DNA of 64,000 nt, from NCBI RefSeq assembly GCF_000717995.1, contig NZ_JODM01000003.1, positions 186,001 through 250,000 on the forward strand, in the 5' to 3' direction. Source of the DNA: Streptomyces violaceorubidus. GTDB lineage: Bacteria > Actinomycetota > Actinomycetes > Streptomycetales > Streptomycetaceae. Positions 32,085 through 41,906 of the stretch are shown one piece after another (position 1 is the first letter of the stretch; each line of letters opens with the position of its first letter). The notes beneath the pieces are model-generated. The model saw only the letters and a list, made by a program, of their open reading frames with translations, searched no databases and was not told the origin of the DNA. Position numbers and translations under genes: made by a program.

Positions 32085-33440
32085 CTACGCCCCCAGGATG
32101 CGGGAGACCGTGTAGATCAGCAGCCCGGCCAGGGAGCCGACCACGGTGCCGTTGATGCGGATGAACTGGAGGTCGCGGCCGATGTTCGCCTCGATCTTCT
32201 TCGTGGTGTGCTCGGCGTCCCAGCTCGCCACCGTGTCGGTGATCAGGGAGGTGATCTCCTTGCGGTAGGTGGTGACGACGTACACCGCGGCGCCCTCCAC
32301 CCAGCGGTCGACCTTGCCCTGCACCTTGGTGTCGGAGGCCATCCGGGCGCCCAGGGACAGCAGCGAGGCGCGCACCCGCAGCCGCAGCTCACTGCGCTCG
32401 TCCTCCGCCGCCGAGACGATCATGGACCGTACGGCCGTCCAGGCGGACGCGATCAGATCCTGGACCTCGCCGCGGCCCAGCACCTCGGTCTTCAGCCGCT
32501 CCACCCGCGCGCGGGTCTCCGTGTCGGACTGGAGGTCGGCGGCGAAGTCGGTGAGGAAGCGGTCCAGGGCGCCGCGCGCCGGGTGGGCGGGCATGTCGCG
32601 CATCTCGGTGACGAAGCGCAGCAGCTCCTTGTAGACCCGGTCGCCGATCTTCCGGTCGACGAACCGGGGGGTCCATCCGGGTGCCCCGCCCTGTACGGCG
32701 TCCATCACCGAGTCGCCGTGCAGGACGAGCCAGTCGCGGGCGCGGGAGACGATCAGGTCGACGGCCCGCTTGTGACCGCCGTCGGAGACGACCCGGTCCA
32801 GCATCTTGCCGATGCCGGGCGCGATCTCCTGGGCGTCGGCACGGCGCGTGATCGCCTCGCCGACCACCGCCTGGACGTCGGAGTCGCGCAGCACGGTGAG
32901 GGCGCCGCGCAGGGCGGCGGACAGCTCGGCCGTCACCCGGTCGGCGTGCTCCGGCACGGCGAGCCAGGCACCGAGGCGGCCGCCGATGCCGACGGCACGC
33001 AGCCGCTGGCGCACGACGGCCTCGGAGAGGAAGTTCTCCCCGACGAACTCGCCCAGGGAGACGCCGAGCTGGTCCTTCTTCTTCGGGATGATCGCGGTGT
33101 GCGGGATGGGGATGCCGAGCGGGTGGCGGAAGAGCGCGGTGACCGCGAACCAGTCGGCGAGCGCGCCGACCATCCCGGCCTCGGCGGCGGCCGACACATA
33201 GCCCGCCCAGGCACCCGCGCCCCGGTGGGAGGCCCACTCGGCCAGGACGTAGACCACGGCGACGAACAGCAGCAGACCGGTGGCGGTGAGCTTCATCCGG
33301 CGCACGCCGCGGCGCTTGACCTCGTCGGCCGGGCTGAAGGACGTCATCGCGCGGTCGCGGACCGCCGCACCCCTGCCGGCACCCCCGGAACCACCCGCCG
33401 ACCCCGCGTCCTCGGGAAGATCCGCCTTCGTGCGTTCCAT
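32085..33440 (-). CDS. DUF445 membrane protein
   Basis: A 451-residue protein. After a polar N-terminus come a membrane helix (TATGLLLFVAVVYVLA), the DUF445 segment GMVGALADWFAVTALFRHPL with IPHTAIIPKKKDQLG, a long soluble helical region and a C-terminal helix (VVGSLAGLLIYTVSRILG). The family is widespread and uncharacterised; envelope association is likely. The start ATG has GGAG three bases away. The frame is open far upstream, but the family N-terminus starts here. Confidence 0.88.
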   Translation of the reverse strand: MERTKADLPEDAGSAGGSGGAGRGAAVRDRAMTSFSPADEVKRRGVRRMKLTATGLLLFVAVVYVLAEWASHRGAGAWAGYVSAAAEAGMVGALADWFAVTALFRHPLGIPIPHTAIIPKKKDQLGVSLGEFVGENFLSEAVVRQRLRAVGIGGRLGAWLAVPEHADRVTAELSAALRGALTVLRDSDVQAVVGEAITRRADAQEIAPGIGKMLDRVVSDGGHKRAVDLIVSRARDWLVLHGDSVMDAVQGGAPGWTPRFVDRKIGDRVYKELLRFVTEMRDMPAHPARGALDRFLTDFAADLQSDTETRARVERLKTEVLGRGEVQDLIASAWTAVRSMIVSAAEDERSELRLRVRASLLSLGARMASDTKVQGKVDRWVEGAAVYVVTTYRKEITSLITDTVASWDAEHTTKKIEANIGRDLQFIRINGTVVGSLAGLLIYTVSRILGA

Positions 33441-33639
33441 CCGCTCCACCGTTCGCTGATACGTCCCTCGCACATTGTCCCTTCCTGACCTACTCCCGGA
33501 ACGGAACACAAGTTCCCGGCGTCTGTCCCGGGAGGGGGAACGCCCGGGGCTCCTGCGGCCTTTCCCCCGCCCATGACGCATCATGGGTTCATCGGACCGG
33601 AGCCTCGGGGCTCCCCTCGCCCGAGGAGAACAGAACAGC

Positions 33640-35004
33640 ATGACCCGGGGTCGTGACGGGGGTGCGGGGGCGCCTCCCACCAAGCACCGTGCCCTGCTCG
33701 CGGCGATCGTCACCCTGATAGTGGCGATCTCCGCGGCCATATACGCCGGAGCGTCCGCGGACGACGGCACCAGGGACCACGCGTTGCAGGCCGGAGGCCG
33801 TCTCCCGCGAGGGGACGCCGCCCCCGCCTCCACGGGCGCCTGGGTGGGCGCCTGGGCCACCGCACCGGCCGCGGCCGAGCCGGGCACCGAGACGACCGGC
33901 ATGGCGGGCCGCTCCGTGCGCAACGTCGTGCACACCTCGGTCGGCGGCACCAGCGCGCGGATCACCCTGTCCAACCTGTACGGCCAGTCGCCGCTGACCG
34001 TCACGCACGCCTCGATCGCCCTTGCCGCGGGGCCCGACACGGCCGCCGCGGTCGCCGACACCCTGCGCGTGCTGACCTTCGGCGGCAGCACCCGGGTGAT
34101 CATCCCGGCGGGCGGCCGGGTGATGAGCGACATCGCCCGCATCGCCATCCCCTACGGGGCGAACGTCCTGGTCACCACGTACTCCCCGGTCCCGTCCGGG
34201 CCGGTGACCTACCACCGGCAGGCCCGTCAGACCAGCTACCTCGCCGACGGCGACCGCACGGCCGACGTCACCGCCGTCGCGTACACCACACCCACACCGT
34301 ACTGGCGCTACCTGACCGCGCTGGACGTACTGAGCCACGAGGCCGACGGCACGCTGGTAGCGTTCGGCGACTCGATCACCGACGGCCTCGGCTCCGCGAC
34401 CGACGCCAACCACCGCTGGACCGACATCCTCGCCGCGCGCCTCCACGAGGCGGCCGGCACCGGCCGGGACACCCCCCGCTACAGCGTCGTGAACGAGGGC
34501 ATCAGCGGCAACCGGATCCTGACCAGCAGGTCGGGCCGCCCGGCCGACAACCCGAGCGGGCTGAGCCGCTTCGAACGCGACGTGCTGGAGCGCACCAACG
34601 TGAAGGCCGTCGTCATCGCCCTCGGCGTCAACGACATCCTGAACAGCCCGGAACTCGCCGACCGCGACGGCATCCTCACGGGCCTGCGCACCCTCGTCGA
34701 CCAGGCGCACGCCCGGGGACTGCGGGTCGTCGGCGCGACGATCATGCCGTTCGGCGGCCACGGCGGCCACACCAGGGTCCGCGAGACGATGCGGCAGGAG
34801 ATCAACGAGGAGATCCGCTCCGGCCGCGTCTTCGACACGGTCGTCGACTTCGACAAGGCCCTGCGCGACTCGTACGACCCGCGCAGGCTGCGCTCCGAGT
34901 ACGACAGCGGCGACCACCTGCACCCCAGCGACAAGGGGTACGCACGCATGGGCCGGACCCTCGACCTGGACACCCTGAAGGGCAGGACACCGGTGGCGGC
35001 ATAG
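33640..35004 (+). CDS. Secreted SGNH/GDSL hydrolase
   Basis: A 454-residue exported lipase/esterase-like protein. A signal anchor (ALLAAIVTLIVAISAAIYA) is followed by a beta domain, then the SGNH domain: block I GDSITDG with nucleophile Ser245, block II GISGN, block III LGVND, and block V DHLHPSDKGY with the catalytic Asp-x-x-His. These enzymes cleave esters on polysaccharides or lipids. The ATG at 33640 has GAGGAG 12 bases upstream. The last codons are echoed in the repeats that follow the gene. Confidence 0.92.
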   Translation: MTRGRDGGAGAPPTKHRALLAAIVTLIVAISAAIYAGASADDGTRDHALQAGGRLPRGDAAPASTGAWVGAWATAPAAAEPGTETTGMAGRSVRNVVHTSVGGTSARITLSNLYGQSPLTVTHASIALAAGPDTAAAVADTLRVLTFGGSTRVIIPAGGRVMSDIARIAIPYGANVLVTTYSPVPSGPVTYHRQARQTSYLADGDRTADVTAVAYTTPTPYWRYLTALDVLSHEADGTLVAFGDSITDGLGSATDANHRWTDILAARLHEAAGTGRDTPRYSVVNEGISGNRILTSRSGRPADNPSGLSRFERDVLERTNVKAVVIALGVNDILNSPELADRDGILTGLRTLVDQAHARGLRVVGATIMPFGGHGGHTRVRETMRQEINEEIRSGRVFDTVVDFDKALRDSYDPRRLRSEYDSGDHLHPSDKGYARMGRTLDLDTLKGRTPVAA

Positions 35005-35573
35005 CCCCCGGGCGGCCCGGGGGGGCGCCCGGTCGCTCCCGGGTTCGGCACGACGCCGACCCCGACGAAACCCACGCCCCAGACCCCGGGCACGAAGGCG
35101 CGCTCAAACCGCCCCACCCGGCCCGACACCCAGGCCGGACCCCGACCGAACACCCTCAAGGGCGCGACACCAGTGGCGGCACAGCCCACCGGTCAGACCC
35201 CGCCCGCGAAAGCCACCCTCAACCGCCCCCACCCGACCCAGCCGCCCCGACGGGCACCCCACAGCCGACGGCACAGCCCACCGGCCGACCCCGGGAACGG
35301 CACCCGCCCCTCCCCAGCACAGCACCGACGCCGACGAAACCCACGCCCCAGACCCCCGGGCGCGAATGCCGCCCTCGGCCGCCCCCACTCGACCCAGACA
35401 CCCTCACGGGCACCCCACAGCCGACGGCGCAGCCCACCGGTCAGACCCCGCCCGCGAAAGCCGCCCTCGGCCGTACCCACGCCGGTCCGGACCCGCTCAA
35501 GCGGCGGCACAGCCCCACCGGTCAGGCCCCGGCCGGAAGACGCGCTCCGGCGTTCCCGGTCCGGCGCTGTCCT
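35005..35573. repeat. Mosaic of degenerate repeats downstream of SGNH hydrolase gene
   Basis: No gene is supported in this 569-base C-rich stretch. A 33-base unit at 35182-35214 recurs without change at 35430-35462. Another 33-base unit at 35252-35284 recurs at 35408-35440 with one difference. A third unit at about 35053-35092 recurs at 35327-35362. The 3' end of the hydrolase gene (34967-35004) is itself echoed at 35150-35182. The array looks like tandem and nested duplication of a gene end. Confidence 0.8.
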
Positions 35574-36392
35574 TCAGGTGTCCCTGCGGCGCTCGCGTTC
35601 CCGCTCCCGCTCCCGTTCGCGGGCCCCGCCGTGCAGGTCGCCCAAGCCGTGGCCCTCGCGGCGGGAGCCGTCCAGCTCCCTGCGGCCCGAGCCGCGCTCC
35701 AGCCGGTCCCGCTCCCGCGCCTCGCGGCGCTCCAGCTTCTCCTGCCGGCGCTCCTCCCTCAGTCGCTGCCGCTCCGCCCGCGTCACCTTGCGCTCGACGC
35801 CGACGCCGCCCCAGAAGGCGAAGCCCGTCACGACCACGCGCGGGGCGCCCGGGTCTCCCGGGACGCCCTCCTCGCTGTGGTCGAAGCCGCCCATGATGCC
35901 GATGCCGCGCACGACGACCTCGACGCCCGGCGGCACGATCACCTGCGCCCCGCCCATGATCGCGACGCAGTTGATCACGACCTCGCCGGCCGAGAAGTCC
36001 GCCTCGCGCAGGTCGATCTCCCCGCCGCCCCAGAACGCGAAGCAGTTGAACCGCCTCGGCACCGTCCAGCGGCCCCTGCGCTGGAAGCCGGACATCACGG
36101 CGACCGCCCAGGTCGACGAACCCTCCGCACCGGTGATCCGCCCCGCCCAGCCCCCGTCCCGCTCCGGCTCCTTGGTCATCGACACCCGGGGCGCCGCGGC
36201 CACCGTGCCGACCGGCAGGTCCCGGGTGATCGGCGCCAGCTCCCCGTACGTCCGCGCCTTGTAGGTGGCGTCCAGCCGCTCCTCGAACTCGGTCATGTCC
36301 AGCCGCCCCTCGGCGAGGGCGTCGCGCAGGACCTCGGCGACTCGTTCACGGTCGGCGTCGGAAGCACGGAGTTCCGGGGCGTCGTCGGTCAT
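35574..36392 (-). CDS. DUF1707 SHOCT-like protein with LiaF-like C-domain
   Basis: A 272-residue protein. Residues 5-60 are DUF1707 (LRASDADRERVAEVLRDALA, then LDMTEFEERL), and residues about 100-200 form a beta-helix like the C-terminal domain of LiaF/VraT (FAFWGGGEIDLREADF, VINCVAIMGGAQVIVPPGV, VRGIGIMGGF). The last 65 residues are very charged, ending in an Arg-Glu repeat encoded by alternating triplets. Members respond to cell-envelope stress in some bacteria; here the role is inferred only. Confidence 0.88.
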   Translation of the reverse strand: MTDDAPELRASDADRERVAEVLRDALAEGRLDMTEFEERLDATYKARTYGELAPITRDLPVGTVAAAPRVSMTKEPERDGGWAGRITGAEGSSTWAVAVMSGFQRRGRWTVPRRFNCFAFWGGGEIDLREADFSAGEVVINCVAIMGGAQVIVPPGVEVVVRGIGIMGGFDHSEEGVPGDPGAPRVVVTGFAFWGGVGVERKVTRAERQRLREERRQEKLERREARERDRLERGSGRRELDGSRREGHGLGDLHGGARERERERERERRRDT

Positions 36393-36425
36393 GTACAGCA
36401 GCCTACGAGGTCCCCGCGCCGGGCA

Positions 36426-37475
36426 CTACGCGCCCGCGCGTTCCGCGTACATCTTCGCGATCACCGACTCGATGTCCGGCTCCCGCACCGACAGGTCCAC
36501 CAGCGGGTACTCCGCCGCGATCCGCGCCACCAGCCCCGCCGCCGACGCCGACGCCGGGAACGCCAGCCACTGCCGCGGTCCCTCCACCCGCACCACCCGG
36601 GCGGGCTCCGGCGCCTCGATCGGGGGCAACTCCCGTTCCAGGTCCACCACGAGGGTGCGTTCGCTCTCCCCCGCCTCGTGCAGGCCGGCCAAGGGGCCGT
36701 CGTACATCAGCCGCCCGTGGTCGATGACCATCACGCGCGAGCAGAGCTGCTCGATGTCCTGGAGGTCGTGCGTGGTCAGCAGCACCGTCGTGCCGCGCTC
36801 GGCGTTCAAGTCCCGCAGGAACCCCCGCACCTTGGCCTTGGAGACCACGTCCAGGCCGATCGTCGGCTCGTCCAGGTACAGCACCTCGGGATCGTGCAGC
36901 AGCGCCGCCGCGATGTCGCCGCGCATCCGCTGGCCCAGCGACAGTTGCCGCACCGGCACGTCCAGCAGGTCCCGGAGCTGGAGGAGTTCGACACAGCGGT
37001 CCAGGTTTTCGCGGTAACGGGCGTCCGGGATGCGGTACATGCGGTGCATCAGCCGGTAGGAGTCGATCAGCGGCAGGTCCCACCACAGCGTCGTCCGCTG
37101 CCCGAAGACCACCCCGATGCGGTGCGCCAGCCGGGTCCGCTCCCGAGACGGGTCGATGCCGGCCACCCGCAGCCGCCCGCCGCTGGGCGTCAGGATGCCG
37201 GTGAGCATCTTGATCGTCGTCGACTTCCCGGCGCCGTTCGGGCCGATGTAGCCGACCATCTCGCCGCGCGACACCGTGAACGACAGCCCGTCCACGGCCC
37301 GCACCCGCCGCCGCTCCCGCTTCAGGAAGCCGGTCTTCTTGCGCACGTCGAAGACCTTCTCGACGCCGTCCAGCTCGATGAAGGCCGCCACCGCGTCCAC
37401 CGCAGCCGAAGCCTCCGCCCCCGCCCCGGGCTCCGCCCTGTCCGCCGTCTCCGACGTGCCCGCCGTGTCCGTCAT
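36426..37475 (-). CDS. ABC transporter ATP-binding protein (DUF990-type exporter)
   Basis: A 349-residue ABC ATPase: Walker A GPNGAGKST (78-86), Q loop region VVFGQRTTLWWD, signature LSLGQRM, Walker B VLYLDEPT, then the H loop TTHD. The IGVVFGQRTTLWWDLP segment is typical of ATPases paired with ABC-2 permeases of the DUF990 type. The start at 37475 lies 24 bases after the stop of the permease gene. It forms an operon with the two permease genes upstream. Substrate unknown. Confidence 0.92.
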   Translation of the reverse strand: MTDTAGTSETADRAEPGAGAEASAAVDAVAAFIELDGVEKVFDVRKKTGFLKRERRRVRAVDGLSFTVSRGEMVGYIGPNGAGKSTTIKMLTGILTPSGGRLRVAGIDPSRERTRLAHRIGVVFGQRTTLWWDLPLIDSYRLMHRMYRIPDARYRENLDRCVELLQLRDLLDVPVRQLSLGQRMRGDIAAALLHDPEVLYLDEPTIGLDVVSKAKVRGFLRDLNAERGTTVLLTTHDLQDIEQLCSRVMVIDHGRLMYDGPLAGLHEAGESERTLVVDLERELPPIEAPEPARVVRVEGPRQWLAFPASASAAGLVARIAAEYPLVDLSVREPDIESVIAKMYAERAGA

Positions 37476-37498
37476 GTCCGCCGTCTCCGCCCTCTCCG

Positions 37499-38377
37499 TC
37501 AGTTCCCCGTGCTCCGGTACGAACGCAGGCCCGCCCGCCAGGCCAGCCCCGCCAGCGCGCAGCAGGCGGCGGCCGCCAGCGGCGGCGTGAACGCCACCCA
37601 CCCGGGCAGGTCCAGCGGATACGGCCGCCCCAGCACATAGCTCGCCGGCAGCCAGTTCACGAACGCCAGCGGCACCACGAACGTCGCCCCGCGCACCAGG
37701 TCCAGCGCGAACACCGTCGGCGGGTACTGCAACATCGTCGTACCGCCGTAGGTGAAGGCATTGGACACCTCCGAGGCGTCCTGCGCCACGAACTGGAACG
37801 CCGCCGCCGCCACGAACACCGCGGCGAAGATCCCGGCCCCGCTGACCAGCGTCACCGGCATCAGCAGCAGCTTCGCCGCCGTCCAGTCGATGTCGACGAC
37901 CGTCAGCGCGTACCCCAGCACCAGCAGCCCCTGCACCACCCGGCCCAGCCGGCGCAGCGCGAACCGGTCCGCCGCCACCTGCGCCAGCACCGGCGCCGGA
38001 CGCACCAGCAAGGTGTCCAGCGTGCCGTCGCGCACCCGCCGCCCCAGCCGCTCCATGGAGCCGATCGAGAGGTCGGCCAGCCCGAAGGAGACCCCGGACA
38101 GCCCGTACAGGAACGCCACCTCGGCCAGCGAGTAGCCGCCCAGCGCGTCGACCCGGGAGAACATCAGCAGGATCGCCACGAAGTCCAGCGCGGTCATCGC
38201 GAAGTTCCCGAACGTGGTCAGCGCGAAGGACGTCCGGTACGCCATCGTCGACCTGATCCACATCCCGGCGATCAGCCCGTACGCGCGCACCCCCTCGACG
38301 ACCCGCCCGCGCCGCACCCCCGGCTCGGCCGCCTCGCCCGCCCCGGCCGCCTCAGCCGCCCCGGCCGCCTCAGCCAC
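37499..38377 (-). CDS. ABC-2 family permease, second subunit
   Basis: A 292-residue membrane subunit with six predicted helices. It shows the family segment LADLSIGSMERLGRRVRDG followed by LDTLLVRPAP, found in ABC-2 (DUF990) permeases. The N-terminus is an Ala/Glu-rich repeat (AEAAGAAEAAGAGEAAEPG). The ATG overlaps the stop of the preceding permease gene by eight bases, so they are coupled and probably form a heterodimeric exporter with the ATPase. Confidence 0.9.
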   Translation of the reverse strand: MAEAAGAAEAAGAGEAAEPGVRRGRVVEGVRAYGLIAGMWIRSTMAYRTSFALTTFGNFAMTALDFVAILLMFSRVDALGGYSLAEVAFLYGLSGVSFGLADLSIGSMERLGRRVRDGTLDTLLVRPAPVLAQVAADRFALRRLGRVVQGLLVLGYALTVVDIDWTAAKLLLMPVTLVSGAGIFAAVFVAAAAFQFVAQDASEVSNAFTYGGTTMLQYPPTVFALDLVRGATFVVPLAFVNWLPASYVLGRPYPLDLPGWVAFTPPLAAAACCALAGLAWRAGLRSYRSTGN

Positions 38378-39176
38378 CCTGGACCACCACCCGTCGCGTC
38401 GCCGCCGACTGCACCAGCCGGCCCAGCGCCAGCAGTGCCACCGCCCAGGACGCCTGGAAGGCGAAGGTCCCCAGCGGGTCGGCCTCGCCCAGCAGCACGT
38501 CCGCCGGCGCCTGGAGCAGCGACGACCACGGCAGCGCCCGCACCACCTCGCCGAGCACCCCCGGGAACACGTTCAGCGGCAGCAGCATCCCCGAGCAGAA
38601 CAGCCCCGCCAGCCACGCCATCTGCGTCACCCCGGTGCCGTCGAGCAGCCAGAACGCCGAGAGCGCCACCAGATAGCGCAAGGCGAAACCCACCAGCATC
38701 GCCAGCAGCAGCGTCACCAGGAACGCCGCCCACACGGACACCTCCCGCGGCAGCGCCACCGGGAAGAACAGCGACCCGAACACGAACGGCACCACACCGC
38801 GGCCCAGCAACTGGAACAGCGCCCGCCCCACGTCCGCCGCCAGCCACCACAGCTGCAGGTCCGCCGGCCGGTACAGATCGACGGCGACGTCACCCGTACG
38901 GATGCGCTCCATCAACTCGTCCTCGAACCCGCCGCCCCCGATCGCCAGCGCCGCCAGCAGCGCCTGCCCCAGCCACACGAAGGTCACCGCCTGCGCCTGG
39001 TCGTACCCGCCGAGCTGCGGTCTCTCGTCCCACAGCGCCAGGTAGGTGTACACCAGGATCAGTCCGAAGACGGTGTTGGTGAACACTCCGGCGGCCGTGG
39101 CCGCCCGGTACGTCGCGTACCGCCGGAATCCGCCCGCCGCGACGGCCGCGTACAACCGCCCCGAGCCCGTACCCAC
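38370..39176 (-). CDS. ABC-2 family permease, first subunit
   Basis: A 268-residue membrane subunit with about six helices. The segment GGFEDELMERIRTGDVAVDLYR followed by PADLQLWW matches the cytoplasmic elbow of DUF990 permeases. The GTG at 39176 is preferred over an ATG 25 codons upstream because GGAGGAGGAG lies just before it. First gene of the three-gene exporter operon. Confidence 0.88.
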   Translation of the reverse strand: MGTGSGRLYAAVAAGGFRRYATYRAATAAGVFTNTVFGLILVYTYLALWDERPQLGGYDQAQAVTFVWLGQALLAALAIGGGGFEDELMERIRTGDVAVDLYRPADLQLWWLAADVGRALFQLLGRGVVPFVFGSLFFPVALPREVSVWAAFLVTLLLAMLVGFALRYLVALSAFWLLDGTGVTQMAWLAGLFCSGMLLPLNVFPGVLGEVVRALPWSSLLQAPADVLLGEADPLGTFAFQASWAVALLALGRLVQSAATRRVVVQGG

Positions 39177-39352
39177 TGCCCTCCTCCTCCGCCCGGCACC
39201 AAAGCGCAGGAGCCTAGTGCGAAGGCCGTGGGCCCTGCCACGGAATTTCACGGGTGTGCCCTCGAGCGGGAACGGAACGCCCGGTGCGAGAGTCTTCTTC
39301 AGAGGGCGTCACAGACGTGGGAACGCGCCAGAGGGCGCACCGGCGCACAAGA

Positions 39353-39417
39353 CCGTACGAGACCAGCCCGACCAGACCGTACGACGCGAAAACCGTACGA
39401 TGCGAAAACCGTACGAA
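39353..39417. repeat. Four CCGTACGA direct repeats upstream of penicillin-binding protein
   Basis: CCGTACGA occurs at 39353, 39377, 39393 and 39409. The last two lie in tandem 16-base units (GCGAAAACCGTACGA plus one base, at 39386 and 39402). They are 36-100 bases before the start codon and may be regulator sites or a simple duplication. Confidence 0.6.
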
Positions 39418-39452
39418 GTGAAGCAGACGCGAAACAGGAGTCCGTGCACGAG

Positions 39453-41906
39453 ATGAGCGACGAGCCGCAGCCGCAGCAGCCGAACCCGGGCTGGGCCCCG
39501 AGAGAGCCACAGGCGGCCGGCGAGGGGCAGACGGGGGACCCGGGGGCGTCCGGGAAGGCGAAGAAGCCCCAGCGGCCCAAGCGCACCGGATGGCGCCGCC
39601 TGATCCCGACCTGGCGCATCGCGCTGAGCACCGTCGTCGTCGGCCTCCTGCTGATCGTCGGCGGCTTCTTCCTCGGCTACCACCTCGTCCAGATCCCCGC
39701 CGCCAACGCGCTCGCCACCAAGCAGTCCAACGTCTACCTCTACGCCGACGGCAGCGTCCTCGCCCGCGACGGCGAGGTCAACCGCGAGAGCGTCGGCCTC
39801 GCGCGCATCTCCAAGGACGCCCAGCACGCCGTCCTCGCCGCCGAGGACCGCGACTTCTACACCGAGTCCGCCATCGACCCCATGGCGATGGTCCGGGCCG
39901 GCTGGAACACCGCCACCGGCAAGGGCAAGCAGTCCGGCTCCACCATCACCCAGCAGTACGTCAAGAACTACTACCTGGGCCAGGAGCAGACCGTCACCCG
40001 CAAGGTGAAGGAGTTCTTCATCTCGATCAAGCTCGACCGGGAGAAGAGCAAGAGCGAGATCCTCGAGGGCTACCTCAACACCAGCTTCTTCGGCCGCGGC
40101 GCCTACGGCATCCAGGCCGCCGCCCAGGCCTACTTCGGCGTCGACGCCAAGGACCTCACCGCCGCCCAGGGCGCCTACCTCGCCTCCCTGCTCAACGCCC
40201 CCAGCCAGTACGACGTCGTCGCCCACCCCGAGAACAGGCCCGCCGCCGAGGCCCGCTGGGACTACGTCATGAACGGCATGGTCGACAAGGGCTGGCTCAG
40301 CCCCGCCGACCGCGCCGCCGCCACGTTCCCCAAGCCCAAGCAGTCCACCGTCTCCACCGGAATGTCCGGACAGCGCGGCTACGTCGTCAACATCGTCAAG
40401 AAGTACCTGATCGAGAACGACATCGTCGACGAGGAGGAACTCGGCCGCGGCGGCTACCGCATCACCACCACCCTGGAGAAGGACAAGCAGGACGCCTTCG
40501 TCAAGGCCGTCGACGACAAGCTGATGTCCCGGCTGGACCAGAAGGAACGCAAGGTCGACACCTACGTCCGGGCCGGCGGCGCGTCCGTCGACCCGAAGAC
40601 CGGCAAGGTCGTCGCGATGTACAACGGCATCGACTACGTCAAGCAGTACACACCCAACGCCGTCCGCCGCGACTTCCAGGTCGGCTCCACCTTCAAGCCC
40701 TTCGTGTTCACCTCCGCCGTCGAGAACCACTCCGAGACGCAGAGCGGCGAGACGATCAACCCGAACACGCGCTACGACGGCACCAGCGAGCGCCCCGTCC
40801 GGGGCTGGAGCGGCGGCCGCTACGCCCCGGAGAACGAGGACCACCGCGACTACGGCCACGTCACCGTCCGCGAGGCCACCGACAAGTCCATCAACGCCGT
40901 CTACGCCCAGATGGCCGTCGACGTCGGCTCCGACAAGGTCAAGCAGACCGCGATCGACCTCGGGCTCTCCTCCGACACCCCCGAACTGACCCCGTCCCCC
41001 TCCATCGCCCTCGGCGTCGCCACCGCCAGCCCCCTCGACATGGCCGAGGCCTACGCCACCCTCGCCAACCACGGCAGGCACGGCACGTACACCTTCGTCG
41101 AGAAGGTCACCAAGGACGGCAAGCAGGAGGTCGAACTGCCCGAGCGGCGCGAGCACCAGGCCGTCAGCCGCGAGTCCGCCGACACCACCACGTCCGTGCT
41201 GCGCAGCGTCGTCCAGCAGGGCACCGCCACCGCCGCCCAGGCCGCCGGCCGCCCCGCCGCGGGCAAGACCGGCACCGCCGAGGAGGACACGGCCGCCTGG
41301 TTCGCCGGCTACACCCCGGACCTCGCCACCGTCGTCGCCGTCATGGGCCAGGACCCCAAGACCGCCGCCCACAAACCCCTGTACGGCGCCATGGGCCTGG
41401 AGCGCATCAACGGCGGCGGCGCCCCCGCCGAGATTTGGGGCCAGTACACCCGCAACGCCCTCAAGGGCGAACCGGTCAGCGACTTCGACCTCCAGCTCCA
41501 GGACGGCGCCGACGTCACCGCACCCCCGTCCGGCGACGCCTCGGACGAACCGGGCGACGGCGACGAGAGCGGCAGCAGCGAGCCCGACGGGAACTCCACC
41601 GGCGACGAGGAGGGCTCCGGCACCGAGACCCCGGGCGGCGACTCGGGCAGCAGCACCCCGCCCGGAGACGCCGGCGGCACCGAGAGCGAGCCCCCGTCGA
41701 CCGGCGGCGGCACCCCGACCACGGGCGGCGCCAGCACCGAGCCGGGCCCCACGGGCGGCGCCGACACTGGTGGCGGCGACTCCTCCAACGGGGGCACGGG
41801 GCCGGGCGGCGGAGACACCGACGGCGCGGGCGGCGGGGACACCGACGGCGCCGGCACCACCGCCGGCACGGTCGCCGGCATCCCCGTCACACCCCGGCGT
41901 CAGTGA
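39453..41906 (+). CDS. Class A penicillin-binding protein (glycosyltransferase/transpeptidase)
   Basis: An 817-residue bifunctional cell-wall synthase. It has a cytoplasmic Pro/Gln-rich tail, a membrane helix (LSTVVVGLLLIVGGFFLGYH), a GT51 domain with catalytic Glu131 (EDRDFY) and GSTITQQYVKN, and a transpeptidase domain with Ser412-x-x-Lys415 (STFK), Ser479-x-Asn481 and Lys605-Thr-Gly. The last 130 residues are a Gly/Ser/Thr/Asp-rich low-complexity tail. The ATG at 39453 is 12 bases from AGGAG; a GTG at 39444 is the alternative. It polymerises lipid II and crosslinks stems outside the membrane. Confidence 0.95.
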   Translation: MSDEPQPQQPNPGWAPREPQAAGEGQTGDPGASGKAKKPQRPKRTGWRRLIPTWRIALSTVVVGLLLIVGGFFLGYHLVQIPAANALATKQSNVYLYADGSVLARDGEVNRESVGLARISKDAQHAVLAAEDRDFYTESAIDPMAMVRAGWNTATGKGKQSGSTITQQYVKNYYLGQEQTVTRKVKEFFISIKLDREKSKSEILEGYLNTSFFGRGAYGIQAAAQAYFGVDAKDLTAAQGAYLASLLNAPSQYDVVAHPENRPAAEARWDYVMNGMVDKGWLSPADRAAATFPKPKQSTVSTGMSGQRGYVVNIVKKYLIENDIVDEEELGRGGYRITTTLEKDKQDAFVKAVDDKLMSRLDQKERKVDTYVRAGGASVDPKTGKVVAMYNGIDYVKQYTPNAVRRDFQVGSTFKPFVFTSAVENHSETQSGETINPNTRYDGTSERPVRGWSGGRYAPENEDHRDYGHVTVREATDKSINAVYAQMAVDVGSDKVKQTAIDLGLSSDTPELTPSPSIALGVATASPLDMAEAYATLANHGRHGTYTFVEKVTKDGKQEVELPERREHQAVSRESADTTTSVLRSVVQQGTATAAQAAGRPAAGKTGTAEEDTAAWFAGYTPDLATVVAVMGQDPKTAAHKPLYGAMGLERINGGGAPAEIWGQYTRNALKGEPVSDFDLQLQDGADVTAPPSGDASDEPGDGDESGSSEPDGNSTGDEEGSGTETPGGDSGSSTPPGDAGGTESEPPSTGGGTPTTGGASTEPGPTGGADTGGGDSSNGGTGPGGGDTDGAGGGDTDGAGTTAGTVAGIPVTPRRQ

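Noticed and set aside
35005..35573. The repeat block considered as a CRISPR array
   Set aside because: Repeat copies are unevenly spaced, diverged and nested, with no constant spacer length and no cas genes.
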